From positions 1,516,903 to 1,580,902 of the forward strand of contig JAVSMP010000001.1 in assembly GCA_032027145.1 (NCBI GenBank): 64,000 nucleotides of DNA. Direction: 5' to 3'. Every line of letters begins with the position of its first letter. The first letter of the stretch is position 1. This DNA is from Ignavibacterium sp. GTDB taxonomy: Bacteria > Bacteroidota > Ignavibacteria > Ignavibacteriales > Ignavibacteriaceae. Made by a program: the position numbers and the translations under genes. The notes beneath the pieces are model-generated. The model made no database searches. It was not told the origin of the DNA and saw nothing but the letters and a program-made list of their open reading frames with translations. Shown here piece after piece: positions 28,813 through 37,212 of the stretch.

Positions 28813-29802
28813 ATGAAAAACATTATTAAGAATTTTATCTTTTTACTTTTTTTTACTGTTTTTTTAATTGGATGCTCAACAGTTGAAAGACTTTATCTTC
28901 AGGATGTTGAAGTTACAGGTCCAATAAATCAATCACCTATTCATATTTCAGATAGTACTGATACACCCTCTGTTTCTTTTTCGATGCGATTTGCATATAA
29001 TCCTCAAAAAGAAGTAAAAGCAAAAACTGAAGGAACACCTATGGTAAATTCTCAGGGATTTTATCAGGTAGATACTATTTATCACAACGATGGAACTATT
29101 TCATATGAAAAAACTCCAGGTGTAAACAATTATCCCTATAAAGGACAAAACCTGACTTGGTCTTTCGCTAATGTTACTGCAGGATTAGATATCGATTTCA
29201 AAGTCAGTCGCAACTTCGCACTTTTTGCAGGAGTCAGTTATGCCAGCGGTAACGATAAATCACTATGGGGAGGTTCGGGTGGAATAGGATTATTTGGAGT
29301 AAAAAACGGAATGGCTTACCGGCTCGATGTTGGATTGCATATTCAAAGCATTTCTTACGATGCAAGTACTATAGCTGAAGTTAAAACAACTGCTTTGTGG
29401 GGTCCCTCCTATGATTATGTGATGTTTTATCATGATATTGATCAGGAAACCTATTTTGATCCGTTTATAAATTTTACATTCAATACAGCAAAACATAATT
29501 GGCTGCTGAATATTTTTATAAACGGTGGTTATAGTGTTCAATCATTATTAGACTTTCAACCACAAACAGTTGATTACGATTGGTTCTTTCTTCCTCCTTT
29601 TGTATTTAATGAAACAATTACTAATGACTATCGGGGAGAAACATCCGCAGGGTTCGTCCACTTTACCCCAGGGATTTATTTCAATTTCAATGAGTATAGT
29701 AGATTACTAATTGGTGTACGAGTGTTTTTGGAAACTAGATTAAATAAGTCAACTGAAAATTTATTTATTCTGCCAATGATGCAGGTTGATTTTACGTTAT
29801 AA
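28813..29802 (+). CDS. Lipoprotein with predicted barrel-like mature part
   Basis: 329 residues with a clear lipoprotein signal (FFTVFLIGC, cysteine at 21). The mature protein has aromatic-rich alternating strands (FALFAGVSYASG, GMAYRLDVGLHIQS, YFNFNEYSRLLIGVRVFLETR) and ends MMQVDFTL, like an outer-membrane barrel; a lipoprotein signal combined with a barrel is unusual. AAAGGAG precedes the ATG by ten bases. It ends a four-gene run that begins with the FxLYD lipoprotein. Downstream is a zone of decayed genes. The specific function is unknown. Confidence 0.72.
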   Translation: MKNIIKNFIFLLFFTVFLIGCSTVERLYLQDVEVTGPINQSPIHISDSTDTPSVSFSMRFAYNPQKEVKAKTEGTPMVNSQGFYQVDTIYHNDGTISYEKTPGVNNYPYKGQNLTWSFANVTAGLDIDFKVSRNFALFAGVSYASGNDKSLWGGSGGIGLFGVKNGMAYRLDVGLHIQSISYDASTIAEVKTTALWGPSYDYVMFYHDIDQETYFDPFINFTFNTAKHNWLLNIFINGGYSVQSLLDFQPQTVDYDWFFLPPFVFNETITNDYRGETSAGFVHFTPGIYFNFNEYSRLLIGVRVFLETRLNKSTENLFILPMMQVDFTL

Positions 29803-30119
29803 TAATTCGAAACCCTGAATATGAAACAGATGATTAAAATATTAGAAAGAAATTATTTTTTTTCGACAATTGATTAATTATTGATTACTAATCTTATATC
29901 CTAATTCAAGAGATTATGCAATGAGAATGCGCGAGTGGGCATTCCTCAAAGCTTAAACTATTTCAGTTCCGCAAATTGAACCAATCCAAAATATGCTTCT
30001 AAAGTCAGCTGAAAATATTTAATCAAGCTAGCTATGGAGGATTTAACAGATTACCCGATTTCAAAGCCACTTATTCAGATTTGTAATGTTCCTGTTGATA
30101 AAGGACTGGTTCAATGAGA
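29803..30119. other. Non-coding, no intact gene
   Basis: About 317 AT-rich bases with many stops in all frames, leading into the decayed acyl-CoA synthetase fragment. No terminator hairpin is obvious after the lipoprotein gene. Confidence 0.5.
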
Positions 30120-30525
30120 TATTCTGAATATCACTCACGATTCTGATTCATTTACAGAAGAAAGAAAAATGCTTTTATTGCTGACAATGGGGAAAATGTT
30201 TATCCGGAACAAGTAGAAGATTTAATAAGCCGCAATCAGTTTGTGCTCGAATTGATGGTTTATGGTGAGAAAGATGAAAAGCACGATGAGAGAAAAACAG
30301 CTTTTGTTGTTCCTGACACAACAGCGTCATTGAACACTTAACAAAAAATAGAATAGAGATAACACCAGAGTTGATTACCAGATTATTACAGATGCAGTTA
30401 AAGAAACAAATAGCCAACTGTCAGCCTTCAGGCAAATTAAAAAGTTTTATATTTAAAAGAATGAACTGGAAAAAACGACTACGCAAAAAGTTAAAAGATA
30501 CGTGGTTAGTATTGCAGTAACACAG
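30120..30525 (+). pseudogene. Decayed C-terminal end of an AMP-forming acyl-CoA synthetase
   Basis: Frame-broken plus-strand text reads EERKMLLL, then after a shift ADNGENVYPEQVEDLI, FVLELMVYGEKDEKHDERKT, AFVVPD up to a stop at 30339. After another shift comes TDAVKETNSQLSAFRQIKKF and ELEKTTTQKVKRYVV. These are the C-terminal (A8-A10 side) motifs of long-chain acyl-CoA synthetases, where NGENVYPxxVE and the final K-KRY segment with the catalytic lysine are typical. The adenylation domain upstream is gone, and there are at least two frameshifts and an internal stop, so this is a dead remnant. Confidence 0.75.
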
Positions 30526-30534
30526 AACCAATAA

Positions 30535-30723
30535 ATGGAAATTTTTTATAAGACTGAAAAACACGAAGATCAGATAGATACCTGTGTTTTTCTTGCATCA
30601 GATGAATCGAGATACATTACTGGTCAAGTTTTTTCCTTAAATGGTTTAGAGACGAGAAATAATCTGCTTTATATATCACCCCTGACGGGGTTTAATCTTT
30701 TATTTCTCTGTATCCAACTATAA
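30535..30723 (+). pseudogene. Decayed C-terminal end of a short-chain dehydrogenase/reductase
   Basis: The frame from 30535 contains HEDQIDTCVFLASDESRYI followed by TGQVFSLNG. This is the near-C-terminal signature of SDR enzymes such as 3-oxoacyl-ACP reductase (E-DIA--V-FLASD-SRYITGQ---VNG). Everything upstream (Rossmann fold, YxxxK) is missing, and the rest of the frame, which overlaps a small ACCCC-TGAC-GGGGT hairpin near 30680, is not SDR-like. It directly follows the acyl-CoA synthetase remnant, so the two were probably neighbours in a lost fatty-acyl operon. Confidence 0.7.
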
Positions 30724-30967
30724 ATATTCAATCGCTATGGGATTAGTAACAAAAAAAACAAGGAATGAGTATATGAATGCTCTGTTAGGGGCAAAATATT
30801 TCTAAAAAAATTTGACCACCAATAAGCAAAGATCCATAGGGACTAAATAGTCTTTCATTAAGCAAACACTCTTACATACATTTTACTTATAGCAGACAAT
30901 TACAGTTTCTTCATTAATTAAGTTTCTATTGAATTCAATTCAATATTAACAATATTATGGAGGCACA
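30724..30967. other. Non-coding, leader of the HEAT-repeat gene
   Basis: AT-rich spacer with no open frame of note, no terminator and no triple-repeat site. Confidence 0.45.
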
Positions 30968-31423
30968 ATGTTTTACTCAAAATCAATCGCAGTGGTTCTT
31001 TTCGCATTACTTTCATTCTTTATCTTTGTTGATGAAAACTCTGCTCAATCATCAGCCACAAAGATGAAAGATTTAAGCGAGAACACAATTGCAAGTCTCA
31101 TACAGGGTTTAAACTCTGATAACGATGGATTACAATCAAGCTGTGCTTATCAGCTTGGCGAGTTAGGAATAGAAGATGCTGTTATTCCATTACAGAGAGT
31201 TTTGAATAATGACGAGTCTGAATCGGTAAGAATAAGTGCAGCTTTGGCACTGTTCAAAATCGGAACACCAAAAGCAATCTTCTCAGTTAAACAAGCCGGA
31301 AGGTTCGATGAAAGTGATCGGGTAAGGAGACTTTCATCTATTTTCTATTTGGCTTATCTGGATCAATTAGAAGAAAATGAAAATCAAATTGAGGAAAAAG
31401 GATGGCTTGCAAGGAAAAATTAA
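30968..31423 (+). CDS. Secreted HEAT-repeat protein
   Basis: 151 residues with a signal peptide (to about 27, VDENSAQ) followed by about two to three HEAT/PBS-lyase type repeats: LQSSCAYQLGELGIEDAVIPLQRVL and VRISAALALFKIGTPKAIFSVKQA, then VRRLSSIFYLAY. Such alpha-solenoids bind other proteins; here probably in the periplasm. GGAGG precedes the ATG. A strong terminator follows at 31445. The gene stands alone between decayed genes and the lipid operon. Confidence 0.83.
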   Translation: MFYSKSIAVVLFALLSFFIFVDENSAQSSATKMKDLSENTIASLIQGLNSDNDGLQSSCAYQLGELGIEDAVIPLQRVLNNDESESVRISAALALFKIGTPKAIFSVKQAGRFDESDRVRRLSSIFYLAYLDQLEENENQIEEKGWLARKN

Positions 31424-31444
31424 ATTGCCTGGAAAACTAACTGA

Positions 31445-31473
31445 GCCTGCATTCGTTAAGTGCAGGCTTTTTT
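31445..31473 (+). terminator. Rho-independent terminator of the HEAT-repeat gene
   Basis: A perfect 7-bp stem GCCTGCA / TGCAGGC with a 9-nt loop is followed by six T residues, 21 nt after the stop codon. Confidence 0.92.
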
Positions 31474-31745
31474 ATTTCTGGACTACAAATTTTTATTATA
31501 CTCCAACAGCTCATTATCAATTTTTCACTGCCGCTCAATTATAATATTTGCAGAAAAACCAATCAATAAAGAATAACTAAAAAGTTCAACCAAAAGTAAA
31601 AAAGTAGTAATAGTCGTTGTGGTTAGTTTGGGAGGGATTTGATAAGAAAAGCAATCTTCCATCTGTATGAAGGCTGGAAACTTAATATCTGCAATAAAAA
31701 CTCCACAATAATAATTCAAATCCCTCAGAGAGCAAATGGACTTTT
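31474..31745. other. Intergenic, convergent end of the lipid operon
   Basis: About 270 bases between the HEAT terminator and the last gene of the minus-strand operon. A 64-codon minus-strand frame (31525-31719) lacks a ribosome-binding site and family features and is not called. Confidence 0.5.
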
Positions 31746-32435
31746 TTAAGCATTAATAATTCTACCATCTTCTAAATAAATTATTCTATCAGCATATTCT
31801 TTCAAACGCAGATCGTGGCTTACAACTATCACACATTTATTTTTTATTTTCGCATAGGCATTAAGCAGTTCAATAATTATTGAACCATTTTCTGTATCCA
31901 AACTTGCGGTTGGTTCATCAGCCAAAATCAATTCGGCATTGTTTGCGATTGCTCTTGCAACCGCTGCTCTTTGTTTTTCTCCCTGGCTCATTGCAGTTGG
32001 AAGTTTATCAGCGAGATACTCGATATTCAATTCTCTAAAAATATTTTCTGCAATTCTTCTGGCTTCTCTTTTACTTTTGGAAGCAAACTTTAGAACAAGT
32101 TCAACATTTTGCAAAGCCGTAAGTGAATCAATCAAAAGAAAAGTCTGAAAAATAAATCCTAATCTTTCAGCTCTGAGCTTTTGTAATTCTGAAACTGAAT
32201 AAGATTCGATTGGCTTATGAAACAAATTAATTATACCATTTGATGGTTTAAGAAGTCCGGCGATTAGTGTAAGCAGCGTTGTTTTTCCACTTCCGCTTGG
32301 ACCGAGAAACAAAACAAGCTCACCATGTTTTGCTTCAAAGGTAATATCTGTTACTCCAACTGAAGAATGCTCATTTATCCTATATGACTTACTCACATTT
32401 TGAAGTGATACAATATTTTCATTTTCATCTTTCAT
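31746..32435 (-). CDS. ABC transporter ATPase, LolD/MacB/DevA type
   Basis: 229 residues, typical for this subfamily. Walker A GPSGSGKTT near 46, Q-loop FQTFLLIDS, signature MSQGEKQRAAVARAI near 150, Walker B LILADEPTASLD, and the H-loop histidine in VVSHDLR. LolD/MacB-type ATPases drive FtsX-like permeases that move lipoproteins, lipids or drugs out of the inner membrane rather than importing solutes. It overlaps the permease gene by 11 bp, so they form one transporter. It is the last gene of the seven-gene operon starting at 39967. The cargo may be the lipid that the operon seems to make. Confidence 0.92.
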   Translation of the reverse strand: MKDENENIVSLQNVSKSYRINEHSSVGVTDITFEAKHGELVLFLGPSGSGKTTLLTLIAGLLKPSNGIINLFHKPIESYSVSELQKLRAERLGFIFQTFLLIDSLTALQNVELVLKFASKSKREARRIAENIFRELNIEYLADKLPTAMSQGEKQRAAVARAIANNAELILADEPTASLDTENGSIIIELLNAYAKIKNKCVIVVSHDLRLKEYADRIIYLEDGRIINA

Positions 32436-33534
32436 AAAACACTTCCAGCGGATAAATTTTTCTCAATCTGCTTAATGCAATGATAGAACTCAGGACACCC
32501 ATCAACAAACCAACTATCAGCACTATAAGAATTTGTGATAGAGTTGTAATCGTACTTACTTCCGGAGAAAGTTTTTCAATAATTGATACAAGCGGAAAGT
32601 AAAGTATTAAACTTAGTCCTCCTGAAATCAAACTGATAAATACAGCCTGCTGAATAATTAATTTAGGCAGAAATCCTGAAGGCGAACCAAGAATTTTCAT
32701 TACTGCAAAATCTTTTTTCCTTTCAAGGATGTTGATTGAAAGTATAAGGCTCAAAACTGTAGTTAACACTATTGCGCCGAGTGAAGCAACAGCATAAAGT
32801 ATTGGAAGAAATCCCGATTCCATTTCCTTGATATTATTTTCAAGAAAATCATTGTGGTTATAAACCACAGAGCCAGCAATTAATTCCTGAATTTCTGCTG
32901 CTGTTTCGTTCACATCACTTCCATTTTTCAATTTAACCAGATAACAAGTAACGATTCCCGGAAAGCCCAACAGCGATTGCGCTTCTGCAAGCGTTGTAAA
33001 GGCATATTGAATAACAAACGCATTTGTGCCGCTGCTAATTCCACAGACTTTCAATGTGTCTTCGAGAATAATAAGTTCATCTCCGACATTAAATCCATTA
33101 TTTAATGCAAAAGAATTATCAAGTACAATCTCATTATCAGCATTAACATTTTTTCCTTTGATTAGTTTCGGTGGTCCGCCAAGTCCAGTTTCAATATCAT
33201 AACCAGCTAAAAAAATAGTTGAACGTTTTCCGCTGTTTTTAACAGTAGTTAGCAAAAGCAAAGCCGGCGACACCTCTATTACGTTTTCATTCTTTTTGAT
33301 TCTTCCGGTTTGATAAGCTGAAAGAATCGAAGTGCCTCTCAAAATATTTGTCGAATTTCTCTGAAGTACCCACAAATCAACTTTATTCTCGCGAATGTAT
33401 TCAACAGATCCATCAGCAACTCCTTTATAAATTCCGAAAAGAAAAAGCATAAGTATCATACAAAGTGCAATTCCAATAACTGTAAGAATAAATCTCGTTG
33501 GATGATTGAGTAATATTTTTATTGTATAAAACAT
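32425..33534 (-). CDS. FtsX-like ABC permease (possibly DevC-like lipid exporter)
   Basis: 369 residues with one N-terminal membrane helix (about 13-37, FILTVIGIALCMILMLFLFGIY), a large extracytoplasmic domain (about 45-235), and three C-terminal helices (about 245-275, 295-320, 335-360), the MacB/FtsX topology. The short N-terminal region and single permease gene resemble DevC, which exports glycolipids in heterocyst-forming cyanobacteria, but that is a loose likeness. It overlaps the ATPase gene by 11 bp and starts 2 bp after the aldolase gene, so it is translationally coupled. I infer export of a lipid or lipoprotein across the periplasm. Confidence 0.87.
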   Translation of the reverse strand: MFYTIKILLNHPTRFILTVIGIALCMILMLFLFGIYKGVADGSVEYIRENKVDLWVLQRNSTNILRGTSILSAYQTGRIKKNENVIEVSPALLLLTTVKNSGKRSTIFLAGYDIETGLGGPPKLIKGKNVNADNEIVLDNSFALNNGFNVGDELIILEDTLKVCGISSGTNAFVIQYAFTTLAEAQSLLGFPGIVTCYLVKLKNGSDVNETAAEIQELIAGSVVYNHNDFLENNIKEMESGFLPILYAVASLGAIVLTTVLSLILSINILERKKDFAVMKILGSPSGFLPKLIIQQAVFISLISGGLSLILYFPLVSIIEKLSPEVSTITTLSQILIVLIVGLLMGVLSSIIALSRLRKIYPLEVFYER

Positions 33535-33536
33535 GA

Positions 33537-34619
33537 TTATGCGAACATTTTAACTTCTCTTACAAGTTTCGTTGAAAATTTTTCAAATATTTCCTTCAGA
33601 TTTTTTCCTGTGATAGTTAACCCATGATTTTTTAGTCCTACTGCCGTTGAAACAGGATTATCCGTTCTGCTGATCAGATCCAAAACTTCCTGGGCAAGTT
33701 CAATTGTTCCGCAAGGATAATTTTGTCTTGTACAAAAAACTCCGTTTATCCATGCATGCACATGTATTATTGCACCAATTTCCGGAAATGTTTTATAAAT
33801 CATAGAATGTTCAACTGCATCAACAGAAACTCTTGCTTTCGGATTAAAATTCGACGGCATACTTAATATTGCTTCACGATTATTGTAATCGAAATCTTTA
33901 ACAAGTAAAATATCTTTCCCTATTATTTGAAGATTAGATTTATCCACTCCTCTTCCTGTCATCCAAAACGTATCATTACTCAATTCAGGAATTCTTTCTC
34001 TTGCGCTCAGATTTCCGTAGCTGGCTCCTGTTATTCCATAAATTTTGTAAAGCTGTTTCATTTGCGATTCAGTTAAAAATTCTTTTAACGGAAAAGGTAA
34101 GGGTAAAACTCCGAGCTTATCCAATACCTTTCCATAGTGACTTATCTGTTTAGTGATTTCACTTCCGTTCCAGAATCTTTCAGGGAGATCCTGAACAAAT
34201 TTATTATCTGTAGCAAAGTTTGAACTGATGATCGGTTTTATTTTCTCATAAATTTCATCCGGATTAAAATAGATTCGATAAAAACCTGCTTCGGGTGTGG
34301 TGAAAAAAGTTTCCAGGTTCGGAGCAATATATATTAAAAGATTAGACAACGATTTTACCAGTGCATTATATGAAAGAACTTTTATCTTATCTTCTTCTTC
34401 TGCAGAAACATTTCCTGATATAAAAGTTATTACAAATAGTGAACGTGATTTTCTTCTTACCGATTTCGGGTCTTCGATTGTTGTAAAATTCAAAGCATAA
34501 TTTGATTGTTCAGTTGTACCTATAATTTGATCGCCCTTCCTGACACAGCCATCCATCAGAGATTCAAGAAGATTTTCTCTGAAAGTATTTGAATCATTTC
34601 TGACTACTGCAAATTTCAT
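33537..34619 (-). CDS. Class II aldolase/adducin-family protein with an N-terminal extension
   Basis: 360 residues. The C-terminal half (about 170-355) is the class II aldolase/adducin fold: TGASYGNLSAR, FWMTGRGVDKS, HSMIYKTFPEIGAIIHVHAWING (the HxH zinc ligands) and VGLKNHGLTI (third histidine). The first ~165 residues are an extra domain I do not recognise. Family members are aldolases, epimerases or dehydratases acting on (phospho)sugars or methylthioribulose-1-phosphate. It overlaps the preceding decarboxylase gene by 26 bp. BtaA-type reactions release methylthioadenosine, so a salvage role is conceivable, but a direct role in head-group chemistry is equally possible. Confidence 0.82.
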   Translation of the reverse strand: MKFAVVRNDSNTFRENLLESLMDGCVRKGDQIIGTTEQSNYALNFTTIEDPKSVRRKSRSLFVITFISGNVSAEEEDKIKVLSYNALVKSLSNLLIYIAPNLETFFTTPEAGFYRIYFNPDEIYEKIKPIISSNFATDNKFVQDLPERFWNGSEITKQISHYGKVLDKLGVLPLPFPLKEFLTESQMKQLYKIYGITGASYGNLSARERIPELSNDTFWMTGRGVDKSNLQIIGKDILLVKDFDYNNREAILSMPSNFNPKARVSVDAVEHSMIYKTFPEIGAIIHVHAWINGVFCTRQNYPCGTIELAQEVLDLISRTDNPVSTAVGLKNHGLTITGKNLKEIFEKFSTKLVREVKMFA

Positions 34620-36012
34620 GGTAATTCTCCTTCTGATTAGGAATCTTTTTATTATTATCTCTCTCTATCATATCTGAAAAAGTTTCTCTTCTCCTTACTA
34701 TTTTGCAATTTTCTCCGTTGATTGAAACAATTGCTGGTTTGTTAAAATTGAATGAAGACTCAAGAGTGTTGAAATAAGCACCTGTATCCATAAGAGCAAG
34801 GATATCTCCTTCATTTACTTTTGGAAGCAATTTGTTTTTGTAAACAAGATCAGAAGCAAAACAACAGGGACCAGTAACTGTTACTTTTTCTTGCGGGTTT
34901 CTTTTAAATTCATTACATAGAAACATCTCATGATATTCGTAATAAGTCGGCATTGTTATGGTTCCCAAACCGCCATCTGTGATGAGCCATTTTTTTCCGT
35001 CACGAATCTTTACCCGATAAACTTTTAAAAGCAGAAATTGTGCTGGACTTACAATACATCTTCCCGGTTCAAAAAATATCTTTGGTGATTTTGATCCGAA
35101 GAAACCCATAACCGATTTGTTAATTTCAGTCATGTAATCTTCGAACGAATAAAATTTCTGATTTCCAAATTTCAGTTGATATCTACTAACAGCCTGATAT
35201 GCCAGCATTTCAAACGAAGACAATTCTCTTGTAGTCATTGAAGCGAAACCACCACCGACATCAATTATTTCAATTTCTAATCCAAGTGATTTTATTTTTC
35301 TGAAAAGCGGATATAATTTCTTAACTACTTTGTTGAACGATTTAGGATTCCTGATCCCAGTTCCGATGTGAAAATGAATTCCTCTGAACTTGAAATTAGG
35401 ATAGTTCTCAATGATTTTAAGTGCTTGAATAATTTCTCTTTCATTTAATCCGAATGAGCAGGATTTAGATCCGGTAGCACTGCTTTTGCTTAATCCCTTT
35501 GGAATGAAATCCGGATTGACTCTTAAAAGAAGATTTACTTTAGAAGAACTTGAATCGGGTATTTTTGTAAGGCTAAGCAGTTCACTTATTGAATCAATAA
35601 CGATCAGACTAACTTTACTTTTAATACAGTTGAAAAGAAACCGATCGGTTTTACAAGGACCATTGACAATTATTTCAGATGGATCAAATCCACTTTTTAG
35701 TGCGAGTTCGAGTTCAAACTCGGTCATAACTTCAGCAGAAAGTCCGGCGAGTTTAACAGCCTCAACAACTGCTGGAACGGAATTACATTTGAATGGATAG
35801 TAAACAGAGGAATTTCCGTTAAAAATTCTTAAAGAATTATTCTTAAATTTTTCTACATTGTCAGTGAGCATTTTTTCATTAAGAATGTACAACGGGGTGC
35901 CATACCGGCTTGCTAAATCAATCAGCTTAAATTTGTTAAATTTTAATTCGCCAGAAGAATCATAACTCAAGTTCCAATCTTCCGGATTTAATATTTTTTT
36001 TCCCGTTGACAT
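34594..36012 (-). CDS. PLP-dependent fold-type III decarboxylase (Orn/Lys/DAP decarboxylase family)
   Basis: 472 residues. PLP-lysine segment YYPFKCNS (normally YAxKAN) near 73, FHIGTG near 197, a glycine-rich phosphate-binding DVGGGFAS, EPGRCIV near 305, and C-terminal GPCCFASD and DTGAYF, the cross-subunit active-site cysteine and tyrosine regions. Family members decarboxylate meso-diaminopimelate, ornithine, arginine or peptide-like/siderophore intermediates. This one is not obviously LysA: the lysine motif is changed, and it sits in a lipid operon rather than with lysine genes. The natural substrate is therefore open; a homoserine- or amino-acid-bearing head-group is possible. A triple-repeat promoter site lies directly upstream (36042-36096). 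The ribosome-binding site is poor. Confidence 0.86.
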   Translation of the reverse strand: MSTGKKILNPEDWNLSYDSSGELKFNKFKLIDLASRYGTPLYILNEKMLTDNVEKFKNNSLRIFNGNSSVYYPFKCNSVPAVVEAVKLAGLSAEVMTEFELELALKSGFDPSEIIVNGPCKTDRFLFNCIKSKVSLIVIDSISELLSLTKIPDSSSSKVNLLLRVNPDFIPKGLSKSSATGSKSCSFGLNEREIIQALKIIENYPNFKFRGIHFHIGTGIRNPKSFNKVVKKLYPLFRKIKSLGLEIEIIDVGGGFASMTTRELSSFEMLAYQAVSRYQLKFGNQKFYSFEDYMTEINKSVMGFFGSKSPKIFFEPGRCIVSPAQFLLLKVYRVKIRDGKKWLITDGGLGTITMPTYYEYHEMFLCNEFKRNPQEKVTVTGPCCFASDLVYKNKLLPKVNEGDILALMDTGAYFNTLESSFNFNKPAIVSINGENCKIVRRRETFSDMIERDNNKKIPNQKENYHEICSSQK

Positions 36013-36041
36013 TAAGGTTTAATTGTCCTTTCTCTATTGTA

Positions 36042-36096
36042 AATATGATATAAAAGACCAAGAGAAATGTCAGAGAATTGTCAGCAGGTTGTAAAA
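36042..36096 (-). promoter_or_regulatory. Triple 11-bp direct-repeat promoter site, copy 5 (internal promoter of lipid operon)
   Basis: On the minus strand TTTTACA, CTGACA and CTGACA have ACA triplets exactly 11 bp apart (plus-strand TGT at 36090, 36079 and 36068). CATATT stands at the usual -10 place (36047-36042), a moderate match; TACAAT six bases further on is an alternative. It faces the decarboxylase ATG at 36012 within the 87-bp gap behind the GNAT gene. Confidence 0.75.
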
Positions 36097-36099
36097 GGT

Positions 36100-37212
36100 T
36101 CAGTTACTGATATTTTTGAAATAGACGAGGAATTCTTTATCTCTTTTTAGACCGAGTCTTTCGGCAAGCGATATTATAGTTTTGTTTTCATCATACATCC
36201 AGGTAGTTTCTAAAGATCTGAATTTTCTTGCAATCTCAACTGTTGCATTGAACAGAAGATGCTTTACCCCGGAATTCCGGAAATTCTTTTTTATTCCGAT
36301 TGCAAATACTATCGCTTTATTAATCTTCTTTCTCTTGAATAAAAATTTAATGTAATTACTAAAACTTTTCTCGCCTTTAAATCTTTTTAAAAGAGGATTT
36401 ATATCAAGAACAAAATGAACAGCAGCCACTGGTTCACCTTTATATTCAACAAACTGAAGTAGATCAGGTGGAGTAACAAGCTTGAGGTGTTTTGAAGCAA
36501 ACGCATATTCCTCATTACTTACCGGAGTAAAATGCCAGTTATCCGAAAATGCATCGTTAAAAATATTTCTGAGATGTTCAAGATCCTGTTCCTTATTTTT
36601 TTCATTAAAGCTTCGAACTGATAAACTTTCCAGTTCAAGATTGAGTGGCTTTGGGAAATGATAATTCAGATAACTATCAGAATTTGGATTTGACCGTGTA
36701 TGAAGTGTTTCTAATAACTCGAAACCATTTTCTTTTAGTAAAGAATGATAGTACTCAGGATTATAAGTTTGAAAAAAAGTTACAGGATAATCATATTTAT
36801 CTAACAGTAAACCAAGCTCTGAGTATAGATTTGGATTGAATGGTCCTTCGATTCTCCGGATGCCTTTATTCCGGCAAAATTCTAAAATTACTTTAAATAA
36901 AGTTCTGACAGCTTGTGGATTATTGTATGATTCGAAGAAGCCGAAGAAAGCTGTTCTCGTACCAGATTTATCACAATAACTTTTATTAACTGAAAGAAAG
37001 ATTCTTGAAATAACTTCATTACCAGAATAGCAGTTGAATAAATCGATTGTAGCAAATTTGAAGTATGGATTTCTTCGCGGATCTAAAACTTTTACCAGTT
37101 CGGATTTTATTGGTGCTACCCAGTTTTTATCATCTTTATAAATTTTAAACGGAAGAGTTATAAAATCTTTCAGTTCTTCACGTGTTGATACTCTACTAAC
37201 TCTGTAAGACAT
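36100..37212 (-). CDS. GNAT-fold acyltransferase, large (370 residues)
   Basis: 370 residues, about twice a simple GNAT enzyme. An N-terminal part with KNWVAPIKSE, DPRRNPYF and FGFFESYNN is followed by RRIEGPFNPNLYSELGLLLDKYD, then a C-terminal acetyl-CoA-type fold with IKKNFRNSGVKHLLFNATVE (pyrophosphate-loop equivalent, about 300-320). The family is uncharacterised in the main. Some large GNAT-like proteins in bacteria N-acylate long-chain bases or amino lipids, which would fit the operon, but the donor and acceptor are unknown. AAGGA sits properly before the ATG at 37212, and the gene overlaps the methyltransferase/BtaA fusion gene by 43 bp, so translational coupling is certain. Confidence 0.78.
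   Translation of the reverse strand: MSYRVSRVSTREELKDFITLPFKIYKDDKNWVAPIKSELVKVLDPRRNPYFKFATIDLFNCYSGNEVISRIFLSVNKSYCDKSGTRTAFFGFFESYNNPQAVRTLFKVILEFCRNKGIRRIEGPFNPNLYSELGLLLDKYDYPVTFFQTYNPEYYHSLLKENGFELLETLHTRSNPNSDSYLNYHFPKPLNLELESLSVRSFNEKNKEQDLEHLRNIFNDAFSDNWHFTPVSNEEYAFASKHLKLVTPPDLLQFVEYKGEPVAAVHFVLDINPLLKRFKGEKSFSNYIKFLFKRKKINKAIVFAIGIKKNFRNSGVKHLLFNATVEIARKFRSLETTWMYDENKTIISLAERLGLKRDKEFLVYFKNISN

Noticed and set aside
30125-30180. SFTEERKMLLL read as the tail of a T9SS sorting domain
   Set aside because: It resembles KMLLIK ends, but the following ADNGENVYPEQVEDLI shows that the whole stretch belongs to an acyl-CoA synthetase remnant, where a K/R-x-x-x-L-L segment before NGENVYP is normal.
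31525-31719. 64-codon minus-strand frame downstream of the ABC ATPase
   Set aside because: No ribosome site and unnatural composition; probably chance in AT-rich spacer.
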